A stretch of DNA of 64,000 nt from the NCBI RefSeq assembly GCF_000237925.1, contig NC_031502.1, positions 51,101,120 through 51,165,119 on the forward strand, written 5' to 3'. The position numbers were made by a program, and so were the translations under genes. The notes under the pieces are model-generated. The model was not told the DNA's origin. It ran no database searches and worked only from the letters and a program-made list of their open reading frames with translations. Positions 9,683 through 20,660 of this stretch are shown here, one piece after another. The DNA is from Schistosoma mansoni (taxonomy: Eukaryota > Platyhelminthes > Trematoda > Strigeidida > Schistosomatidae). How positions within the stretch are numbered: the first letter of the stretch is position 1; each line of letters opens with the position of its first letter.

Positions 9683-11118
9683 TTAGTATAATTACTTAAA
9701 TTATTAATGTACATTTTGTGTCTTCTGACTCTTTTTATGATCTGACTAACTCTTTAAAACGCTTATCTTTACTCCGTGAAATAAATTCAAAATATAATAT
9801 TATGTTTTGAAGTTATTGTCTGCTAACTGGAAAATAAAGCGACAGAATTTCAATAAGACATATATTTTCAATATAAATGATTACATTTAAAGAAACTGGC
9901 TCTGACGAAATCCTTTACTGATTTTTTTTACTCAACTTGAAGTCTATGAAAAAGAACGATCAACCAAACTTTGATAAATTTACCTTAACTAGTGAATGGA
10001 ATACATTATGAGTTGAAATAGAATGAAAATGGCAAGAAAAAAGAAGAAAAGTAGGGCTGTCCGGCAAACTTGAGAAGGATTAACATTTAAGTAAAGATTA
10101 CTTTGTTTGTGTAACTTTTTTCTAGATAGATGTGTACGCGAATCTTAGACAAAGATTAATCGATTTTCTGTTTTTGATCATAAACATACTAATTTTTACA
10201 ATGAACAAAGTTCTCTAGTATATATGAAAGGTAAGATATACACTCAGCTAGCAAGGAAGTGATTAGGGGTGTAATACAACTGTTATGTTTTAGCTATGAC
10301 GTTTATAATCTTTAACATGAGCAAGTAAGCCAAAGAAAACACTTATTCACTGTTTTTAGTGAAGAAAGAGTTTGAACAGTTCATTTTGAATGTGTCAATA
10401 TTTTCAGGGTTTTTTTTATCTATGAATGTTATGTAAAAGAAAAGATATGGAGTTTATGATTAACGGATTGAACTTGGTAAAAACATGAGTTAACAATTAT
10501 TCATTTCAATATTTTTTATTGTTGCTCATTTGCCCTTTGTATTAACCATTTGACGAATGAAAATATACAAGTGTGTGGTTGACTCTTTTGATTCATGCTT
10601 GAACAATTCGGCCTTTAGTCATGTAATATAAGTACATTTTTGTAGTTCACAAATTCTTTGAATTTTAACTAATACACTAAATGTAGTAGATTGGATATCT
10701 ATTATACAGACCTGTCATTCAGGCAGTTAGTAGACCCTAGAAATAGATAACGACCCCCGGTGGGGTCGTGGATGCTGAAGAATTTTAAAACGGAAGAAAC
10801 TAGCTTTCCAGTCTTTCCTCGTTCTCTAACTAAATTCGATCCATAATAAAGACTATAATAAGGAATGAAAGGCGACGTTTATGCATTGAATAGGTAATTA
10901 CTGTCAAACGTTTGCAAAATACACAATAAATCTCTAGTAAGCTACTGACAAACGTTGTCACAATAACCTAGAAACAATTTTACCTGCTAGGTAATTATTT
11001 CTACTAACTTTTATTATTAGGTTAATTTTATGGTAATAGAGTCTCGTCCAAACATATATCCCAATATTTATATGTGACTTTATCGTCCAATAAGTTTACC
11101 ATAAATTGAAATGAAAAT
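9683..11118. other. Gene-free AT-rich stretch
   Basis: I see no gene here. A GC-richer scrap at about 10,750-10,790 (ACCCCCGGTGGGGTCGT) may come from a LINE 5' region. I cannot assign it. Confidence 0.3.
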
Positions 11119-11129
11119 GTCTCAACTCT

Positions 11130-11263
11130 GATTAGTTCTGGTTAGCGTTTTTTCAGCGAGTCAGTTTTCTACAGGATTGAATCGCTAACCCCATGCCCAA
11201 TCCTTCTCCTTTTCCCAGGCTTGGGACGGGCAGTAGCCCTCAGAGGGGCTACAGGCGGAGTTT
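11130..11263 (-). mobile_element. Discrete 134-bp insertion made of the RTE 5' end only
   Basis: The minus strand begins AAACTCCGCCTGTAGC at 11,263, exactly the 5' terminus of the intact RTE copy. It runs through the hairpin-forming GTAGCC...GGCTAC region and the ACGCTAACCAG motif, and stops at 11,130. It is bounded by perfect copies of GTCTCAACTCT at 11,119-11,129 and 11,264-11,274, an 11-bp target-site duplication. It has no 3' RTE sequence and no TAAG tail. LINE insertions normally keep the 3' end, so this is unusual. Confidence 0.85.
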
Positions 11264-11274
11264 GTCTCAACTCT

Positions 11275-11944
11275 AGTATGTTTCATTTTTCTACGTATAA
11301 CATACTCTTCTAGACTGTCATAATAAATCAAACATTCATCTTAACCATTCTTTGTTGTTGTAGATGTTTATGAAGTTGGTGAATTTCTTTGAAGTAAACC
11401 ATTGAATAAACTTTGTTCCCTCAAATATTACTTACTTACTATATTCAAATTTATTAAAAGAACTAAACACATAAGACAACCTTACGTTTATAGGATGTTT
11501 ATCTTCGATACTGTGCTATCAACAATCATAAAGCAAATAAACTTGTAGCACAACATATCAACATATATATAAATATTTCGTTTACAGATTGAATAGATTA
11601 TTATCATTGGAATTTCAACATTGTTCATAGGTAAACATTTTTAATCGTTCACAGAGAATTAAGCCTTAGTTACCAAAACAAAAAAATCAGTCACATGTAT
11701 ATGAATATATATTTCTTAGGAATTTAGATTTTTGTTTCCAAGATTGGACAAAAAATGCCATTTCGTTAGTCAACCAATTTAAAAAGTATTTTCATTCTTT
11801 TAATCATTTGTAACATTAAGAGTTTCAGCTATAGTTATTAACGTACTACTAATAATGCTTATTTTGATCTAAATGTTTGTGGCTTTTAGGTGACCCTTCA
11901 TCTGACTCCAATGAGACCGTATGATTGATTGCTAACGAAATATA
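11275..11944. other. AT-rich spacer
   Basis: I see no gene or recognisable repeat here. Confidence 0.35.
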
Positions 11945-12390
11945 CATCTTGACTATTCTCGTATATAATTATTGACTTAAATCGCGTTAGTGAATAACGG
12001 AATTAAATAAGCCAAATACGAGAATGGATTTCGAATACATATATTTTGTACACTCACTGATCTGTACAAACAATCAGAGGAACGAAGCGAAGGAAGCGAA
12101 GAGAAGAAAGTGAAGCGAAATTATGCGCAGTGGAGAAGGCATGAAAACCCAACTCCATTTAATCAAGCGTAAATCAATATTTATAAAAACAAACGAAAAT
12201 AAGCTACGGACATGTGATGAATAAGATAAACATTGCACAAATACGCTCAAATAAAAAACAGTCAGGTTTGATAAGTAAATAATTGACAAGGTCAAAACGT
12301 GACTTCTCAAGAAGAATGAATAAATTAGACTGTTCAGAAGCTAGAATAAGTTATATGGGTTTAACATAGTAACTAACACTACAGGTTGTC
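11945..12390 (+). repeat. Dispersed non-coding repeat A, copy 2 (LTR-like)
   Basis: Second copy of the repeat at 1200-1680 in the same orientation, with the same landmarks (AATACGAGAATGGATTT, GAAGCGAA-rich purine stretch, terminal ACTACA). It is non-coding. It may be a solo LTR; the ends are not proven. Confidence 0.5.
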
Positions 12391-12663
12391 AGAAAATATG
12401 GTAGAAAAAATGGACAATACTAATTATGAATTCTTTTCTAATAAAAACTGATTACATCACTATGGCGTCCAGTTGAAAACATAAATAATGAATAATCTTG
12501 GTTAGAGAAAAGAAGTGTTTTACTTATCTGTACCAGTAACCTACCAAAGTAGGATATAATGTAATAGAATCGCAAAAAGCATCAAGTGTATTCTCTAGTC
12601 CGTATTGAATGAAAATAAATACTATAAAATATTCATGAATTAGGAGAAGTGTTTATTTATGAG

Positions 12664-13033
12664 CTACTTACTTACTTACTTACGCCTTTTATTCCCAATG
12701 GAGTATAGGCCGTCGACCAGCATTCTCCAACCTACTCTGTACTGGGCCTTCCTTTCTAGTTCTATCCAGTTTTTGTTCATTCTTCTCATGTCTGTCTCTA
12801 TTTCTCGGCGTAATGTGTTCTTTGGTCTTCCTCTTCTCCTTTGACCTTCAGGATTCCATGTGAGGGCTTGTCTTGTGACACAATTGGGTGATTTCCTCAA
12901 GGTGTGCCCAATCCATTTCCAGCGCTTCTTCCTGATTTCTTCCTCCGCTGAAATCTGGTTTGTTGTCACCCACAGTAACTTGTTGCTGATAGTGTTTGGC
13001 CGTCGGATCGCTAAAAAAACGCTAACCAGAAAA
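12664..13033 (-). mobile_element. RTE LINE insertion with an inverted 5'-UTR piece
   Basis: Positions 12,664-13,010 are the minus-strand 3' end of RTE, starting in (CTTA)n and ending in the [11 protein letters not shown] region. At 13,010 the sequence switches to plus-strand RTE 5' UTR (CTAAAAAAACGCTAACCAG). The whole is flanked by TTATTTATGAG at 12,653-12,663 and 13,034-13,044, so it is one insertion. This is the pattern of twin priming or RNA template switching, with most of the element missing between the two parts. Confidence 0.9.
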
Positions 13034-13095
13034 TTATTTATGAGTTAATATGTAATTAATTACGTTAAAAGAATATATTTCAGCAATGTGAGTGA

Positions 13096-13230
13096 TTACT
13101 TATTAACTTACTTACGCCTGTTACCCCTCGTTGAGGAGCATAGGCCGCCCACCAGTACTCTTCATTAAACCCTGTCCTAAGCAATCGTCCCTAGTTGTTA
13201 TTCATCCTATTCGTATTTCCAATTCTTAAT
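13096..13230 (-). mobile_element. RTE LINE 3' end fragment
   Basis: Minus-strand match to the last 130 bp of RTE, beginning CTTACTTACGCCTGTTACCC. It is 5'-truncated and decayed. It is followed by a short GT-rich stretch. Confidence 0.75.
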
Positions 13231-14970
13231 GCAGTGTGTGCGTGTGCGAGTAATTAATTAGATGAGAGCAATTAAAATGAAAACGTATGATTTCTATATG
13301 TTAGGAGAATAAAAAGGATACTACTTGTGACCACTTTTGAATTATGCATAAATTACTTTCCATATGTTTTTTGAATGTTTTATATGGATTTCAATGAGGC
13401 AATTTTTATGATTTACATTAATAATTCATTGATAATGAATGAGAAACAACCATCAATTCTTTTTCATAATGAGATAACAAAATGATTATTTAGGACTCAT
13501 TTTCTAAATAAAGAATAATGTTTTAGGGTATTCGATAGGTAAAGTTATTAATTATTATCCTGTGTACATTCACTGGATATTTTTGACACATTACTTGGAT
13601 TTTCGTCTATCGAGGTTTACTACGGAAGATGATATGGTCTGAACTGGTAACTGATCAATGACGGTATAGTGACTAATATCTTGTTCGTCATATCTGTTAT
13701 TTCTGGTCAAATCCTGTCGACCACTTTACAATGTGGCTACGAGTTTAAATGGTTTAACTTCATGTGCATTATTTAAGGATGTTAAATGGTACAAGATGGA
13801 CTACAAAGAACTTTGGATATGAATTTCGTGATAGTTGATGCTTGTCAGGAAGAGGAGTATGAATCTACCAGGAAATATTAATTATTTCAAAACTTCAGAT
13901 ACACCTTACTGACAAGTACAAAATGGTTCGAAACATATTTCTGGAGTTTCCTGCCAATTACCATAAACTATCTAAAATCTGCAATTAAGTTGCTTCATAT
14001 GCGTGTTAACATATCTGCTTTTGCCTGTTTCCATTTACTTTCGAGCAGATTTAATTTAAATGTTAAAAATAGTTAGTATTTGAAGCCTAGGGAATGTTAG
14101 GTGCATAGTGAATAGGTGACATATAGTGTAAAGACTGTACAGTACTCTACCTGATATTATCCTCTGATAAAACCAAAGTTTTGCTAACTAGCTGGCTATT
14201 GTAATAAACAATTTCTAAATCATGAATGCTAGTTCATGTACTTAGTATCTAGTGTTTTGTGTCTATCATCAGCCATAAAGATCGTTATACAGAGAAATTC
14301 ATTCAAACAAGTATAATTTTGGCAGCTTAGGGGTCAAAATCTTACCAAAATTTTGTTCAGCATTGGTTTTAAATTATATCCTAGTCAAAAATTGAGGCCA
14401 ACAGAAAACATTTATTATCATTATTTTAATTAAAATGGCAGTGATATTGGCAAGGTACATGACCTTACAATGGATAATAAAGGAGCTAGTATATAAACAT
14501 CGCAAAATGAAGTCTGTTTAATTAGTTGACAATCAATAAGTGTACAACATAAATACTACTAATTAGTATTAAATTATACTAAAAACATTACCCTGACAGA
14601 AAATAACTTGAATGAATGAATTTATTTTCTATGACCACAACATTTGAACTTTCTTAATTATCATAGAATACTTCGATACAGTTGGCGTGTTAAAATGAAT
14701 CGTGTTTAACTAGGTTTACTGATTATCAGAATAAATTTTTATACACGTGGAGAGAGAGAAACAACTAGATAGGTGTTTCACTAAGAAGTTTCTAAAAAAA
14801 ATATGGATCGAGCTCACAGCACATAAATCTCTTGATGAGAATATTAACTTTAACCTCTTAAATTGGAATCTAGTGGTCTGAAATCGTAATATACATCAAT
14901 TTTCAAGATAGTGCATTTCTAATCTTTTACATCAGTTTTGAAAAATCGGAGAGTATAATAATTCCTGGGT
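13231..14970. other. Gene-free AT-rich stretch
   Basis: I see no gene, RNA or named repeat here. Confidence 0.35.
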
Positions 14971-14974
14971 GGTG

Positions 14975-15250
14975 GCTAGCCGTGAAATTCAGAACACGAA
15001 CGGTACTGGGTTCGAGCCCCGGAGTGAACATCAACTCTAGGATACAGGTGCATCCAGCTGACTAGTTCCAAATAGGACTAATTGCGAGTCCTGTATTTCA
15101 CTGCTAGCCATCATCCATCACTGTTTATGATACTTGTGAATTAAGGCAACATCAAGGCAATATGCACAGTATGCACATATGACAATAAGAGACTGATCAG
15201 TTGCAGTCATGAACATTAATGGAGAAAAATCCAAACAATCAATACAAAAT
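14975..15250 (+). repeat. Sm-alpha-type SINE, decayed
   Basis: B box GGTTCGAGCCC, the GAACATCAACTCTAGGATACAGG segment, a decayed hammerhead (CTGACTAG, with the GAAA box lost) and the tail with GGCAATATGCACAGTATGC. The first part of the tRNA-like head is missing. It forms an inverted pair with the minus-strand copy 100 bp downstream. Confidence 0.75.
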
Positions 15251-15351
15251 GATACAATAATGATTATTTCCGACAAAATTCACCCGATAATCTGTTATCA
15301 AACAATTTAACTTTAGTTTCACTTACTGATAACAAAACAATGATCATTTTA

Positions 15352-15660
15352 AGCAAAGATGGATAGTGGCTAGCAGTGGAATCCAGGACGCGCTTTTCGT
15401 CCTATTTGGGACTCGTCAGCTGGATATACCTGCATCTCAGAGTTGATGTTCACCCTGCGACTCGAACCCAGTACCCTCGCTTCAAACGCCATCGCGTTAT
15501 CCACTCGGCCACTGAGTCCTGATAGCCACTTGCTTGTGCGATGGGGTGAAGTTTAAATTCACTTAGTATTGTTAGTTTGAATTAGAGACTGACCAGTTGC
15601 AGTCCTAACACATCGATGGGAAGATTCAAACAAACAATGCTAAGTGAATTTAATGATCAT
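15352..15660 (-). repeat. Sm-alpha-type SINE with upstream unit junction
   Basis: Minus-strand unit with the head GGACTCAGTGGCCGAGTGG, a B-box-like GGTTCGAGTCG, an intact hammerhead (15,373-15,433) and the start of the tail. On its 5' side (15,540-15,600) it keeps sequence that reads, on the minus strand, as the end of another unit's tail (AACAATACTAAGTGAATTTA) followed by CTTCACCCCATCGCACAAGC. This looks like the tail-to-head junction of a tandem array. A plus-strand tail piece (to 15,660) follows and closes a small palindrome. Confidence 0.75.
15373..15433 (-). ncRNA. Hammerhead ribozyme, Sm-alpha family
   Basis: On the minus strand: GCAG and CTGC form outer stem I, and ATCCAG with CTGGAT form inner stem I. 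Core boxes CTGACGA and GAAA are intact. Stem II is GTCC with GGAC around CAAATA, and the cleavage triplet is GTC. As in the copy at 2582, stem III reads AGC/GCG with an A-G mismatch at its base. The sharing of this base by two otherwise well-kept copies suggests it belongs to the local family. Confidence 0.85.
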
Positions 15661-16095
15661 TTTATTTAGTCTTTAAAACGTATTGTATAACACATTTATT
15701 TACTGAACTGAATAAACAAACACATAGAGCTGTCAATCTTACATCTTATAAAGTCGATTATTTTAGGGCGCTTGGAATGTATTATAAAAATGTAATGTAT
15801 ATTACATAATACATACATCCTTATACACTGAATGAACATAAATAATCACAAGTTCCAAGACTAATAAACAACCAAACAGGAAGTTAGATAATTATAGTTA
15901 CATAAATAATATTTATTTAAACACATAAATAATGGTACAAGGGGGCATCAGATATATATGCGCCACACATAAATAATAATAGACAATGAATATGACACTT
16001 GAAAAAAAATTAAATGAAATGACCTATTACATTATATGGACTTTTATTAAAATGTGTAAAAATTAAATACACTCATTGGGATTTCATAATTATAG
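15661..16095. other. AT-rich spacer
   Basis: I see no gene or recognisable repeat here. Confidence 0.35.
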
Positions 16096-16404
16096 ATCAG
16101 AAGGGGTTTTGTGGAGATTTCAGTATTTTATATAGTTGAAATCATGAGTCAATTAAAGCTAGACCACCATCGAAAACCTGGAAGCACTGGATTGCCGTTT
16201 CGTCCTATTATGGGACTCCTCAGCAGTGGTAGGTCCTGAATTCGAATCTTGCGAGGTGGGATCATGGATGCGCACTGCTGAGGAGTCCCATAATAGGACG
16301 AAACGGCCGTCCAGTGCTTCCAGGTTTTCCATAGTGGACTAGCTTCAATTGACTCATGAATTCAACTATGAAAATACTGAAATCTCCACAAAACCCCTTC
16401 TGAT
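16096..16404. repeat. Palindromic family-2 hammerhead repeat (best copy)
   Basis: Arms 16,096-16,227 and 16,274-16,404 are inverted copies of each other. Each runs from ATCAGAAGGGGTTTTGTGG at the outside to the hammerhead at the inside. The 46-bp spacer contains a B-box-like TGAATTCGAATC. The plus-strand hammerhead in the right arm (16,272-16,317) is intact. The left arm carries a hammerhead on the minus strand with an altered stem III and cleavage triplet. A transcript of either strand would therefore contain one hammerhead-like sequence as well as a long hairpin. Confidence 0.85.
16272..16317 (+). ncRNA. Hammerhead ribozyme, second (non-Sm-alpha) family
   Basis: Stem I is GCACTG (16,272-16,277) with CAGTGC (16,312-16,317). 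The core box is CTGAGGA (16,278-16,284). Stem II is GTCC (16,285-16,288) with GGAC (16,296-16,299) around loop CATAATA. The second core box is GAAA (16,300-16,303). Stem III is loopless: CGG (16,304-16,306) with CCG (16,307-16,309). The triplet GTC ends at 16,311, where cleavage is expected. Every conserved hammerhead position is satisfied. It differs from the Sm-alpha ribozyme in stems I and III and lacks its extended outer stem I. Confidence 0.85.
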
Positions 16405-17320
16405 ATATAATCATATGCTCACTAGTGACTGACTTCAAGAGATATTTAACAGTTAATCACTTTAATTTATTTTCTGACTACAATGGTTTCCTCCTAAATA
16501 GTTTCAGTTGGTGAACTCAAGAAAAAAAGTGGTACCAATTTGATTGTTATTCAACAATCATAAAACTTAAATAAAATATTTAGATGTATAATCTAGCATA
16601 CAATAAAACTCATTTCGTCGGGATTATGGAAGCATATGCATTTGATTTTACTCGAAGTAATGTTAAACACGGAATTTTTTTATTTGGAAGTGTTGAGTCC
16701 TATAACGTAAATGGTTTAAAGCAATTAGTGCGTTTGATAAATTTCGGCAGTGTAATAAGAAGACGAAGATTGTCATAAATATGTGGTGTATTAGCGCAAT
16801 ACATTTCGAACAATCTGATCACATATATACTTGGTAAGAACATTTATATATAAAAATAAAAGGTCAAGTAAACTGTAAATGAGGGGTAAAAGGAGACAAT
16901 GATAATAAAGAAAATAATGTTAAGACAATTTGAAATCTCATCACTGTGGATAATAAGCTAATATTATCAGGGTAGGTCTAAGGTGACAAATGTATTGTAG
17001 TAAATGGTTTAATTTCGAGGCTTACATCGTCGTCATGAGCAACGTTCTCAGCATATAGAAGGGAGTTTGTTAACTATTCCACTACAGTAAAGTCAGCTCG
17101 TTTTGTTGTCTTTGCTCTTGATTGGTTGTCTTCGTATATTCGTTGTCTTCTTTGTCCTAATATTCAAGTTAATGGTCTTATTTATGTGACTGATTAGTCC
17201 TTTTATCTCATTTGGATTTCTTCGGTTCAATGGGGATTAATACATTCAAAACATCAAAGGAAAGTTTCTTAAATCAAATGAAAGTTTTTTCAGGATGGGG
17301 CTGTGGTGATTAGTCTCAGT
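16405..17320. other. AT-rich spacer
   Basis: I see no convincing gene here. One 64-codon frame at 16,584 has no recognisable domain. The first bases (ATATGCTCACTAGTGACTG) resemble the inter-unit body of family 2 also seen near 31,900. Confidence 0.3.
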
Positions 17321-17324
17321 CTCA

Positions 17325-17500
17325 CATGAATGCTTAACTTCTAGACCACTGTTTGTTCGCGCGAGACCGAAGGTCATGGGTTCAAGCTCCGTGTACGAGG
17401 TCGTGAACGCGCACTTCTAGGGAGTCTCATACAAGGCAAAATGTCCATCCAGTGCTTCCAGGTTTTCACCGTTGGTCTAACATTTATCGATTCATAATTT
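17325..17500 (+). repeat. Family-2 repeat, decayed
   Basis: Contains a head remnant (CTTCTAGACCACTGTTTG), a B-box-like GGGTTCAAGCTCC, a decayed hammerhead block (GCACTTCTAGGGAGTCTCAT) and the tail motif CAGTGCTTCCAGGTTTTC. The ribozyme core is broken. Confidence 0.65.
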
Positions 17501-18910
17501 CAATGAAAAGGCTTTTTTGAAAAGGAATGGTATGATTGTAGAACCATGAACAAGGAAATTTATGTCCTAAGAATCGCCTCACACTAATGAGTATTATCAA
17601 GTTATTCTTTCTTTTCTCTTAAAGAAAAATTTTTTTACAATAAACACTTTCTTGTTTTTAAGGATTGATATTTTCTAAAATCTTTGACTTCATTGGAGAG
17701 CTTACTGATAGGTAACTGTCTGAATTCATATAAGTGGCAGAAAAATTACTTTCATCATGTACTCTGAAAGTAATAAGTTTTCCGTTTTAATAAACGATAA
17801 ATAATAATGACGTATAAAATAATGTACTACATTTTTAATCAGTGAAATCCGATAAATGACAGTTGAACGTTTCGTTTGTTTCTACTCAAGCGTGCGTGAA
17901 TTATTAGCATAAAGCTCGTAACCAACTTAATGGACAAATGTATGAAACATTTGACAAAAAGTTCATTCAAAATGTTTTTGATTGTAAGATTCTGATTTCC
18001 TGGATCATCCACCACTTCATAAAATTGAAAGCTGATTATCTGACTTACGTACTGATCACTGTAAAATAGAGCTGTTTTGGAATAATCCATAACTTTTAAG
18101 GATTGAAAATGAGACACGCTTATATGGCCGTTAGGATATTTGTCAATATTAAATAATTAAGCTAATTTTATTAAATACGTGAGACTGAAAGGTTAGTTAT
18201 TATAATCAGTCTCCCTTCTTCTCAAACATCACATTTATAATAAGAGGTTTGGGTATTTTCATGTTTATATGGTGAGTATTTATGATTATTACCTAGGCAA
18301 ATGTCAGGAACTGAAAAGATAATTCGGTGAAATGACAGACAACTAAGCTTTGTACTCGACAAATGATACAAAGCAATATTTTGCAATTTCATCTCCTCAG
18401 ATGTTTTGTATAAATGGAAACAACTTTTGTTATCACCCTTATAAATAGTCGACTACTGTTTTTTCACAGTATCAACTTTACCATTAGGTCTACTCTGTCA
18501 TTACCAATTTCTGTTTGTTCTGTATAGTTGAATAGGCCACTATCATTTACTCCCATCTCATTAAAATATAAATTGAATATTAATGATTGTGGCATGTAAT
18601 TTCAATTATTCTGACCAAGATAATGAACTGTGTGTTTGATCACTATGAATTCTCATTCTATTTTTTATATTAGAATAAGATTCAAGGAGAAGAAAATTGT
18701 ACTGGTTCTTACCTTTACATCGTTTCATTATTATCTTTGCTTTACGAAATGTTTCGAATACTTGAATCTTTCATTAGAACTGGCTTCTGTGCTATTCACA
18801 AAACATTCGAATATTATTAAATTAGATTTCGACAGCCATATTTGCAAATGTTATTGTTGATCATAGTAGGTAGCGTACTGAGTAAACACATTACATGATA
18901 GAACATGTAA
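17501..18910. other. Gene-free AT-rich stretch
   Basis: I see no supported gene here. A 92-codon minus-strand frame ends at 17,839; it has no ATG at its 5' end and no domain I recognise. Confidence 0.3.
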
Positions 18911-18912
18911 TC

Positions 18913-20660
18913 TTACTTACTTACTTAAGCCTGTTACCTCCAGTGAACGATAGGCTGTCGACCAGAATTCTACAATCATCTCTATACTGAACTCTCCTTT
19001 CCAGTTGTTTCCAGGTGACATTCATCCTTTTGATGTCTGCCTCCAGTCCCAAAAACAATTTGTTGTTTGTTGTTTCGCCTTTCACTTTCCCCTCAGGATT
19101 CCAAATTACAGCTTGCCTCGTCATGCAGTCTGATGATTTTCTATGTTCTATCCACCTGCAACATCAATTCCTAATTTTTAACTCAAATGGCCCTAGTGTG
19201 TTCAATACCCAGTGGGATTTGTCGTTAGTATCCGACCAACGAACATTGAGTATCATATGTAGACCTTGATGTTGGTTGGCAGTTGATTTGATTTGCATAT
19301 GTTCTTCAGTTGTAGTAATGCTACTGTTGCTTTGACGATCCTCCCCTTTACTTGTACATCAAATCCTCCCTGATCTATTCAAGAGTTCCTCAATGTGTTG
19401 TACCCATCTGTTTGTCTTTCAGTTTCAGTGATTGGTTTGCATTCATTGTTCCTGAATGGTCTCTCTGGTTTATTATATTTCACTGCTGGTGTCTTCGTTG
19501 TATAATATGGTTGTTTCATATTTCATTCTGTTGTATCTTTTTCCACTGTCGTTGTTATGTCTTCCACTTATCTTTTTGTTGGCTCTAATAATATTCTTCA
19601 CTCACCTGTTTGCTTCTGTGTATTCAGCTTATGCCTTGACTTTTCCTGTTCTTATTTGACTGTTGTTAACTTTTTTCTCCTTGTTCTTTTTGTCTTTCTT
19701 TCTTAAATCCTGCTCAGATTAACAGCAAAGACAAAATCCTTAGGATGTTGGTTCTTGGGACCTAGAATCTCCTGACACGTAATTACTGCTTCTTTGATCT
19801 CTTACCTCTTGTTCTCCATGGTAATTTCCTCTCCTTTATTTACATGTTGTAAGGCTTGGAACTTGTTTTTGAGATTTATATTGAGTTCATTGAGTTTGTC
19901 AATATCTGGAAATCTATATTGAATTTTCCTAATGCGGTTTCTCCAGCTTTCCAGTATGATTTTGACTTCAGTGTGATCTTGGCAACTACCAGGTGATGAT
20001 CTGAAGCTATAGCAGTTCCTTTCTTCTTTCTTAAGTCTTCCGTGGATCTTCTGAATTTTCCAGTGATGAAAATATGACCGATCTGGTTCTCAGTTGTGTA
20101 GTTCGTTGAGATCCATTTAGCTTTATTTATTCGTTTATGAAAGAATATAGTGCCACCTAAAACCATTTTATTGAAGTCGCATAAATTTGCAAAGCTCTCA
20201 TCATTTCTGTTCTTTCCTCCCTGTGCATTTTGTCCCATGATATCTTCATACCCAATATTATCTTTTTCGAATTTAACATTCAGGTCTCTTATTAGAATGG
20301 CTATGTTCTCCCCTTAGCATTTCTCTACGATTTAACGCAGTCTCTCAGCTTTAATAAACTGATAGTCTTCATTGCTATCCCTTCTTTCTTCGTTTTGGTA
20401 AATGCTTTGACGAATCTGGATCCTTGAGATTTCATCCCATAAGTGCTCTTTGTGTTTATTCGGACATCGTCAATGAAATTCCTTGCCTGTGAAGAGAAGT
20501 TTTTTCTTCGTGATCAGAGTACAGCAACATCTCTGTTTAAGCTCATCTCTTCTGTCCAGCCTGCTCCCAATCACCGACAAGGTGTGTCACCTCATTTCTG
20601 CAACTATTTGAGTGGTTCTCCCAGTCTTCCACATTGTCTGGACATGTCATATGTCACTTA
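18913..20660 (-). mobile_element. RTE LINE, old internally deleted copy
   Basis: The minus strand starts at its 3' end with (CTTA)n-AGCC and covers the C-terminal part of the RT protein. Near 19,340-19,390 it jumps to the linker before the RT domain, so about 1 kb of RT core is missing. It then continues through the endonuclease domain (NLCDFNKMVLGGTIF, ASDHHLVVAKITLK) to the 5' GTWNVRT region, recognisable as CCACATTGTCTGGACATG near 20,630. Several stops and frameshifts are present. Divergence from the copy at 55.6 kb is high, so it is old. Confidence 0.85.

Noticed and set aside
16584-16778. 64-codon plus-strand frame with an ATG
   Set aside because: Short, no domain, no supporting context; expected by chance in this length of DNA.
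17839-18117. 92-codon minus-strand frame
   Set aside because: It starts with GTG, has no recognisable domain and no convincing splice acceptor, so I do not report it as a gene.
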